From Burkholderiaceae bacterium (GTDB lineage: Bacteria > Pseudomonadota > Gammaproteobacteria > Burkholderiales > Burkholderiaceae_C), in contig JAGOPK010000001.1 in assembly GCA_017992055.1 (NCBI GenBank), positions 682,001 to 746,000 on the forward strand: DNA of 64,000 bases. The letters are read 5' to 3'. The notes under the pieces are model-generated. The model ran no database searches. It was not told where the DNA came from and worked only from the letters and a program-made list of their open reading frames with translations. The translations under genes were made by a program, and so were the position numbers. Within the stretch, counting starts at the first letter, position 1, and each line of letters opens with the position of its first letter. This document shows, piece by piece, positions 30,601 through 39,600 of this stretch.

Positions 30601-33600
30601 CTACCTGTCGCTGGACGATGTGCTGGACAGCGCCGACACCCTGCTGGCCACTGCCGCCAACCCCGGCTACCTGGAGGTGGGCGGAGCCTATGCCAACAGC
30701 GCCAGCTTCACGCTGCCGCGGGGCATCGACGGCAACTACCGCTTCATCGTCGTCACCGACGTCTACCGCGAGATGTTCGAGGGCCTGGCCGCCTCGGCCG
30801 CCGAGACCGACAACACCAGCGCCCCGGCCCTGGCCCGCGTCACGCTGACGCCGCCGCCGGACCTGCAGGTCAGCACCGTCAGCGCGCCGCCCCAGGCCTT
30901 CTCGGGCGAGCCGGTGACGGTGAACTGGACGGTGATCAACGACGGCGACGGCCGCACCCGCGAGGCCAGCTGGTCCGACCGCATCTACCTGTCCACCGAC
31001 GACAGCCTGGACGGTGCCGACACCGTGCTGGCCACCATCGCCCACAACGGCGCGCTGGATGCCGGCGAGCACTACAACGGCAGCGCCAGCCTGCAGCTGC
31101 CGATCGGCATCTCCGGGCCGTTCTACTTCATCGTCGTCAGCGACATCTACAGCCAGGTCTACGAGCACACCAGCGAGAACAACAACGGCCGCGTCGAGGA
31201 GACGCCGACCGAGATCCTGCTGACGCCGCCGCCCGACCTGGAGATCACCGACGCCGGCTTCGCCGCCACCGCCCGCGCCGGCACCACCTACACGGTGCAG
31301 CTGCGCGTGGACAACCTGGGCGCCAGCGACACGCCGGACCGCCAGTCCTGGTGGTATGACCAGCTCTGGCTGTCGCTGGACGACATCGTCGACGGCTCCG
31401 ACCTGGCGCTGGGCTCGCTGTGGCACTACGGCACGGTGGCCGCCGACGGCGGCTACAACCTCAGCATCAGCGGCCTGCTGCCGGCCGGCATGCAGGGCCG
31501 CTACAAGCTGCTGGCCCGCGTGGACGTGGACAACCGGCTGTTCGAAGGCGTGGCCGGCAGCGCCGGCGAGGCCAACAACTTCCAGCTGCTGGGGGCGGTG
31601 GACGTCTACCAGTCGCGGCCCGATCTGGTGGTCAGCAGCTTCAGCATGCCCGACACGGTCGAGGCCGGCCGCACGGCCACCTTCTCGTGGACGGTGGGCA
31701 ACCAGGGCGATGGCGACACCATCACCGCCGGCTGGAGCGACAGCCTGTGGGTCAGCCTGGACGGCACGCTGGGCAATGGCGACGACGTGCTGATCGGCAG
31801 CGTCGGCCATGCCGGCGTGCTGGCCCCGGGCGGCAGCTACACCGTCACGGTGGCGCCGACGCTGCCGTTCTCGCTGATCGGCAACGGCCGCTTCTATGTG
31901 CGCACCGACGGCGGCGCCCAGGTCACCGAGTCGAACGAGACCAACAACCTGAGCACGCCGGTGCTGACACCGATCAGCCGCCGCGACTCGGACCTGGTGG
32001 TCAGCGAGGCCCAGGTCACGCCGGTGGCCGGCGACGACCGCAGCTTCGACCTGCGCTACGTGGTCACCAACACCGGCGAGGCCGCCACCCACCTGAACGC
32101 CTGGAGCGACGGCATCTGGCTGTCCAGCGACGGCGTCATCGGCGCCGGCGACACCCGCGTCAAGACCGTCTTCCGCGGCAACCCGCTGGCCGCTGGCGAG
32201 CACTATGTGGTCACCCAGCGCATCACCGTGCCGGCCGATGTGCCCGAGGGCAGCTTCAAGGTGCTGGTGCGTGCCGACGAGGACAACGCCGTCATCGAGG
32301 CCAGCGATGCCAACAACGTGGCCCAGGCCGAGGTGCGCATCGGCGGCCTGCCGGCGCCCGACGGCGAGCTGCCCATCGGCGGCCTGGAGGTGCTGACGCC
32401 CGAGTTCACGGTCACCGCGGTCGATGCGCCCGAGGCCGCGTTCAGCGGCCAGCAGGTCACGCTGCGCTGGACCGTGCGCAACGACGGCGATGCGGCGCAG
32501 AACCCGTACTGGTGGTACGGCGCCTACGACCAGGTGTTCCTGTCGTCCGACCCGTTCCTGGACAACGGCGACCTGTCGCTGGGCTTTGCCGGCTGGAACA
32601 ACCAGGCCGGCGGCGGCAACGAGGTCGAGCGCAGCCTGCAGGTCACGCTGCCGGTGGGCCGCGCCGGGGCCTTCTACGTGCTGGTCAAGGCCGATGCCGG
32701 CAACCACTTCGCCGAGAGCAACGACGCCAACAACACGGCCTTCGACCCGGCTCTGCTCGACATCACGCTGGCCCCGCCGGCCGACCTGGTGGCCGGCAGC
32801 ATCAGCCTGCCCGCCAATGCCCAGCCGGGCCAGGCCATGGCCATCACCTACCGCGTCGACAACGCCAGCAGCAATGCCGCGCTGGGCGCCTGGCGCGACA
32901 CCCTGTACCTGTCCAAGGACGATGTGCTGGACACCGGCGACGTGGTCTTCGGCAGTGTCGACGTCTACGGCCCGGTGGCCGGCGGCACGTTCTATACGCG
33001 CACCGTCAATGCCACCGTGCCGGGCGTGGACCCGGGCGAGTACAAGCTGATCGTGCGCAGCGACGTGCGCAATGTGCTGGTCGAGGCCAGCGAGGCCAAC
33101 AACCTGTCGGCCTCGGTCGACGCGGTGACGCTGGACCTGCCCGAGCTGCAGCTGGGCGTGCCCACCACCGGCACCCTGGGCGCGGGCCAGTCGCTGTTCT
33201 TCAAGGTCACGGTGGGCGCCGGCGAAGCCCTGCGCTTCACGCTGGACGGCCCCGGCGACGACGTGGCCCACGACCTCTGGGTCGGCCACAACAGCGTGCC
33301 CTCGCGCTCGCGCAACGACGTGGGCAGCGGCGAGCAGTACACGCCCGATCCGGTGCTGACCGTGCCCACCACCGAGGCCGGCACCTACTACGTGCGCATC
33401 GACGCCTCGGCCTTCGTGTCGGGTGCCTATTCGCTGCGTGCCGACCTGGTGCCGTTCTCGGTCGAGGCCGTGGATGAAGACACGGTGGGCAACCGCGGCG
33501 AGGCCACGGTGCGCGTGGACGGCGCCCGCTTCGACGCCGACACCCAGTTCGAGCTGGTGGCCACCGACGGCACGGTCTACCGCGCGGTCGAGGTCAACCT

Positions 33601-36600
33601 GCGCGATGCCGGCCGTGCCTATGTCACCTTCGACCTGTATGGCGCCGAGGTCGGCCAGTACGACCTGCGCGCGCTGCGCACCGATGCCGCCACCGGCGCC
33701 ACGGTGCAGGCGGTGCTGGCCGCTTCGGTGGCGGTGGTCGAGGGCGTCGGCGCCGATGCCTTCCTGACCATCAACGGCCCGACCGCGGTGCAGGTCAACC
33801 GCGATGCCAGCTTCCAGCTGAACTACAGCAACGATGGCGACGCCGACACCATGGCGCCGCTGATCATCGTCACGCCCAGCAACGGCACCCAGGTCGGCAT
33901 GAGCAGCAAGAGCCTGGGCAGCGAGCCGCTGTTCATCCTGGGCACCAGCCTGGATGGACCGCTGGACCTGCTGCGCCCCGGCGCGCGCTACAGCCTGCCG
34001 GTGGCCTACAAGGCGCCGGGCGAAACCGGCTTCCTGTCCATCGAGGCGCGGCCGGTGCAGAGCGACAGCACCGAGGCCATCACCGACTGGGCGGCGATCG
34101 AGCGCGCCCTGCGCCCGACCGGCGTCAACCTGCCGGCCTGGCAGAGCTTCTGGGCCCGGGTGCAGCCGGCCATCGGCAGCACCCTGGGCGACCTGGTGCA
34201 GGTGCTCAACGACATGGCCGTGCGCCTGTCGCCGGCCGGTGACCCGGTGCGCGACGTGCGCCAGCTGTTTGCGCTGCAGCTGGCCGCCGATCCGGACTGG
34301 CTGCCCACGCGCGCCGTGGCCGGCCAGCTGCTGTCGTCCGACGACGGCACGGCCGTGGCCGGCGCCACCGTGCAGCTGGTGGCCCAGCGGGGCGACACCT
34401 GGCAGGTGGTGGGCTCGGCGGTCACCGCCGCCGACGGCAGCTTCGGCATCTCCGGCGTGCGCGCCGGCAACTACTACTGGGCCCTGGGCTCGGGCCAGTT
34501 CGACATGGACCGCGACGGCGCGGCCGACACCGTGCTGACGCCGCTGTCCGTGGCCGCCAATGCCGCGGTGCCGTCCAGCACGCTGTACCTGCTGCCCTCG
34601 TCCTACGACGATGCGGTCGACCGCCAGGACAGCAATGCCCAGCTGCTGGTCGACAGCAGCGGCGTGGTGCACATGATGTGGACCCGCGGCGACCTGCTGT
34701 ACCACGCCTGGCGCGATGCCTCGGGCGAGTGGGTGGACGCGCGGCCGATCTCCGAGCGTGCCGGCAGCAACCTGGCGGTGGCCGCCGGCGCCACCCTGGT
34801 CGGTGGCGAGCCGGGCCTGATCGCGGTGTGGGAGGAGGGCGTCGGCAACGACACCCAGGTCTTCGCCGCGGTGGCGGTGGCCGCCGAGGGCGGCGGCTAT
34901 GTCTGGTCGCGGCCGACGCAGATCACCGACGAGGACGTGGGCAGCTACGCGCCGTCGGTGGAGATCAACGGCCTGGGCCAGGCCGTGGTCACCTTCCTGC
35001 GCCGCGACTTCGACATCCAGGACGATCCCGACCAGTACCACGCGCTGATCGAGATCGATCCGAATGCGCTGGTGTGGAGCGACATCGACGGCTACCTCGG
35101 CACGCCGGCGGCCCAGGCGGCCTTCGACGCGGCCGAGATCGAGCCGCTGGGCACGACCAAGATCTCGGTGGGCTATCCGTCCAAGGACTTCGGCCCCTAT
35201 GAGATCGCCGGCTTCAGCTTCAACGCCAGCTTCGAGGGCACGATCTCCAGCACGCTGGACGATGCGGCCTGCACCGTCACCGATGCGCTGACCGGCAAGG
35301 CTTCGCTGGCCTTCCGCGTGCCCGAGATCGGCCGCGCCGTGTTCGAGGGCCAGGCCAGCGGCAATGCCAACTGGTCTGTGGATCCGAACACCCAGGACTG
35401 GAAGTTCGGCGGCGCGCAGATCGATGCCGCGGCCTCGGGCAAGCTCGAGGTCAAGGACGGCATCTTCAAGGTGCTGCAGGCCATCCCGGCCACGGCGCCG
35501 GTGGCGCTGAGCCTGCGCAAGGCGATGAACTTCATCTCCAACAAGACCGGCGGCGCGGTCAAGCTGGAGAACACCGTCATCCTGGGCCCGTTCGGCTTCG
35601 AGGCGAAGGATCTGCGCTGGAGCACCAATGCGCCGTTCCCGGCCTTCATCTGGCCTGACTCCATCGGCGAGTTCTCCATCGGCGGCGAGATCGGCCTGGC
35701 CGCCAAGGCGGTGGTCAAGTCCTGGGATGCCGAGCTGAGCCTGGAAGGCCGCGTCGGCCTGAAGGCCAAGCTCTATCCCAGCTTCCAGCTCGATGCCAAC
35801 TACACCGTCAGCCTGCAGGGCAAGGTGGCCGGCTGGGTGCTGATCAACGGCGAATGGTCCGACTCGGGCAACATCGTCGGCGGCAGCAGCCTGGAGTCGG
35901 CCAGCGGCGCCGCCAACCCCGAGGACGCCGACGACCTGATCTTCGTCTGGGACCCGGCGGCCACGCTGGGCACGACCAATGTCTACGGCAGCGGCGCCAT
36001 CGATTCCGGCGTGGCCGGCAACCGCGTCGGCGACTCGTCGCTGGAACTGGCGCGGGGCAACGACGGCACGGTCTACGGCCTGTTCGCCCGCGACGGCGAT
36101 GCCGTGGCCGGCGAGATCGGCAACCGCATCATGGTCACCTCGCTGGCCGGCGGCGGCTGGGGCTCGGCCACGGCCATCGACGGCACGCTGGGCTTCAACA
36201 GCGAGGGCGAGCTGGCGGTGCTGGCCGACGGCTCGCGCCTGGCGCTGTGGTCGCATGCCTCGACCGACGGCCTGACCACGGCCTCGGCCATCGACGATGT
36301 GATGGCTGCGCGCAAGCAGTCCGACCTCTACTTCTCCATCGACACCGGCAGCGGCTTCTCGCCGGCCGTGCGCCTGACCGATGCCGTGGGCAGCGACGGC
36401 GACGTGGCGATTGCCAAGGGTGCCGATGGCAGCATCGCCATCGCCTGGGTCAACGACAACGGCGGCGAGCAGGTGCTGTACAGCGCGCGCTGGAACGGCA
36501 CCGGCTTCGACGCGCCCACCGAGGTGGCGCGCACCACCGGCGGCACGCTGTCCAACGTGACCATCGCGCTGTCCGGCGGCCAGACCCTGCTGGCCTGGAA

Positions 36601-39600
36601 CCTGGACAGCGACGCGGCCGACGATGCCAATGCGCTGAGCCTGCAGTTCGCCACGCTGGACGGCGCCACGGCCGAGGTCGGCGAGTTCGAGACCGCGGCC
36701 ATGGACCCGGCCTTCGAGAAGCTGCTGGTCACGCCGGCGCCGGTGGACACCGGCACCGGCCTGGACTCGGCCTCGCTGATGCCGCTGGCCGGCTGGCCGC
36801 TGTTTGCCGTGCCCGAGGACTGCAAGCAGTGCACGCCCGAGAAGCTGAAGAAGATCACCGAGGCGGCGCCCGACTGCCGCCCCGGCGGCGGCTCCAGCAC
36901 CACGCTGGACAGCAAGAAGTGCATCGAGAAGACCATCACCTACGCGCCCTGCGTGACGCGGCCCAGCGACCCCAACGACATCGTCGGTCCGGACGGCTAT
37001 GGCGAGGAGAAGTGGGTCAAGGCCAGCGAGGCGCTGGAGTACACGATCCGCTTCGAGAACCAGGCCAGCGCCACCGCGCCGGCCCAGGTGGTGACCATCA
37101 CGCAGACGCTGGACGAGGACCTGGATGCGCGCAGCTTCCGCGTCACCGGCTTCGGCTTTGCCGACCTGCGCATCGACCCGGCGCAGAGCCGCGCCTCCTA
37201 CAGCGGCCGGCTGGACCTGCGCGAGAGCCAGGGCATCTACCTGGACGTGACGGCCAACATCGACACCGCCACGCGCCTGATCACCTGGACCTTCACCACC
37301 ATCGACCCGGCCACCGGTGACGTGCCGGTGGATGCCAACCTCGGCTTCCTGCTGCCCAACGACGACACCGGCCGTGGCGACGGCTTCGTCAGCTACACGG
37401 TCAAGCCGCTGCGTGCGGCCGACACCGGCACGGTGATCGACGCCCAGGCGCGCATCGTCTTCGACACCGAGGCGCCCATCGACACGCCGGCGATCTTCAA
37501 TACGCTGGACGTCGGCCTGCCCAGCAGCCAGGTCGAGGCCCTGCCCGAGACCACCAGCGAGTCCACCTTCACCGTGCGCTGGGGCGGCACCGACGCCGAA
37601 GGCGGCTCGGCCATCCGCGACTACGAGGTCTACGTCAGCACCGACGGCGGCGAATGGACGCTGTGGCAGCTGGCCACCAGCGACACCGAGGCGGTGTTCG
37701 AAGGCGAGGGCGGCCACGTCTATGCCTTCTACAGCGTGGCGCGCGACAACGCCGGCAACGTCGAGGCCGCGCCGGCCACGGCCGATGCCACGATCCGCGT
37801 GCTGGCCCAGACCGGCAGCGTGTCCGGCATCGTCTTCGGCGACATCGACGCCGATGGCAGCCAGGACGAGGGCGAGGCCGCGGCCGAAGGCTGGACCGTG
37901 TTCGTCGACGCCGACGCCGACGGCACGCTGGACGAGGGCGAGCTGTCGGTGGTCACCGCCGCCGACGGCGCCTGGAGCTTTGCCGAGCTGCAGCCCGGCG
38001 ACTGGCGCATCGCCATCCAGCCGCGCTCGGGCTTCGAGGTCACGTCGCCGCTGGCCGGCTACCACGATGTGGCGGTCACCGCCGGCGGCGCCGTGTCGGG
38101 CCGCAACTTCGGCACGCTGGCCCTGGGCTCGATTGCCGGGGCGCAGTTCAACGATGTCAACGGCAACGGCCAGCGCGAGGCCGGCGAAGACGGCCTGGCC
38201 GGCTGGACGGTGTTCATCGACGCCGACGGCGACGGCCTGCTCGACGCCGGCGAGCGCTCCACGCTCACCGCCGCCGACGGCAGCTATGCCTTCGACGGCC
38301 TGCGTGCCGGCACCTACCAGGTGGCGGTGGTCACGCCCGAGGGCTGGATCCAGACCCGGCCGGGCACCTCGGCCGCCGGCCAGGCCAGCACCGCCACCGT
38401 GGTCACGCTGGCCGGCTCGCTGGCCTCGATCAGCCTGCCGGCCTGCGCCTGCGGCGGCACCGTCACCACGCTGGCCGCGCAGCAGGCCGGCTGGGACGAG
38501 CAGCTGGTCGAGCTGGACCAGCTGCGCGCCGACCCGGGTTATGCCGGCGTCGACGGCAGCGGCATCCGCGTGGTGGTCATCGACACCGGCATCGACGCCT
38601 CGCATCCGTTCTTCGACGGGCGCGTGGTCTACCAGTACGACTTTGCCGACAACGATGCCCAGGCCATCGACCGCAACGGCCATGGCACGCACGTGGCCGG
38701 CGTCATCGCCGGTGCCGACGCCATGTTCGGCGGCGTGGCCCAGGGTGCCGAGCTGATCGTGCTGAAGGTCTTCGGCGACGACGGCAGCGGCTCCTTCGCC
38801 AACCTGGAGCGCGCGCTGCAGTGGGTCAATGCCAATGCCGCGGCCTGGAACATCGGCGTCGTCAACCTGTCGCTGGGCGACGGCAGCAACTGGGACAACG
38901 CGGGCAGCCGCTACGGCCTGGGTGACGAGTTCGCGTCCCTGGCGGCCAAGAACATCATCACCGTGGCCGCGGCCGGCAACAACTACGCCAGCGTCAATGC
39001 GCTGGGCGTGGCCTATCCGGCCGCCGACCCGGCGGTGCTGGCGGTGGGCGCGGTGTGGACCGGCGACTTCGGCGGCCCCTGGAGCTTCGGCAACGGCGGC
39101 ACCGACCATGTCACCGGCCTGGACCACATCGCCAGCTTCAGCCAGCGCGACGATGACCAGGTGGACATCTTCGCGCCCGGCGCGCGGCTCACCTCGGCGG
39201 CCATCGGTGGCGGCGTGCGCACCATGCAGGGCACCAGCCAGTCGGCAGCCTATGTCTCCGGCGTGGCCGCGCTGGCCCAGCAGCTGGCCCACCAGCACCT
39301 GGGCCGCTCGCTGACCGTGGGCGAGTTCCACGAGCTGCTGGCCAGCACCGCCGTCAGCATCAACGACGGCGACGACGAGCGCGACAACGTCAACAACACC
39401 GGCCTGAACTACGGCCGGCTGGACGTCAAGGCGCTGGCCGACGCCATCGTCGCCATGTCCGGTGGCAGCACCGGCGGCGGCCAGCCCGGCGGCGGCGACG
39501 AAGGCGGCGACGGCGACACGCCGACGCTGCCGGCCGCCGGCGGCGGTGCCATCACCGTCGAGCTGGGCGTGGGCGAGGCCGAGACCGGTGCCGACTTCGG

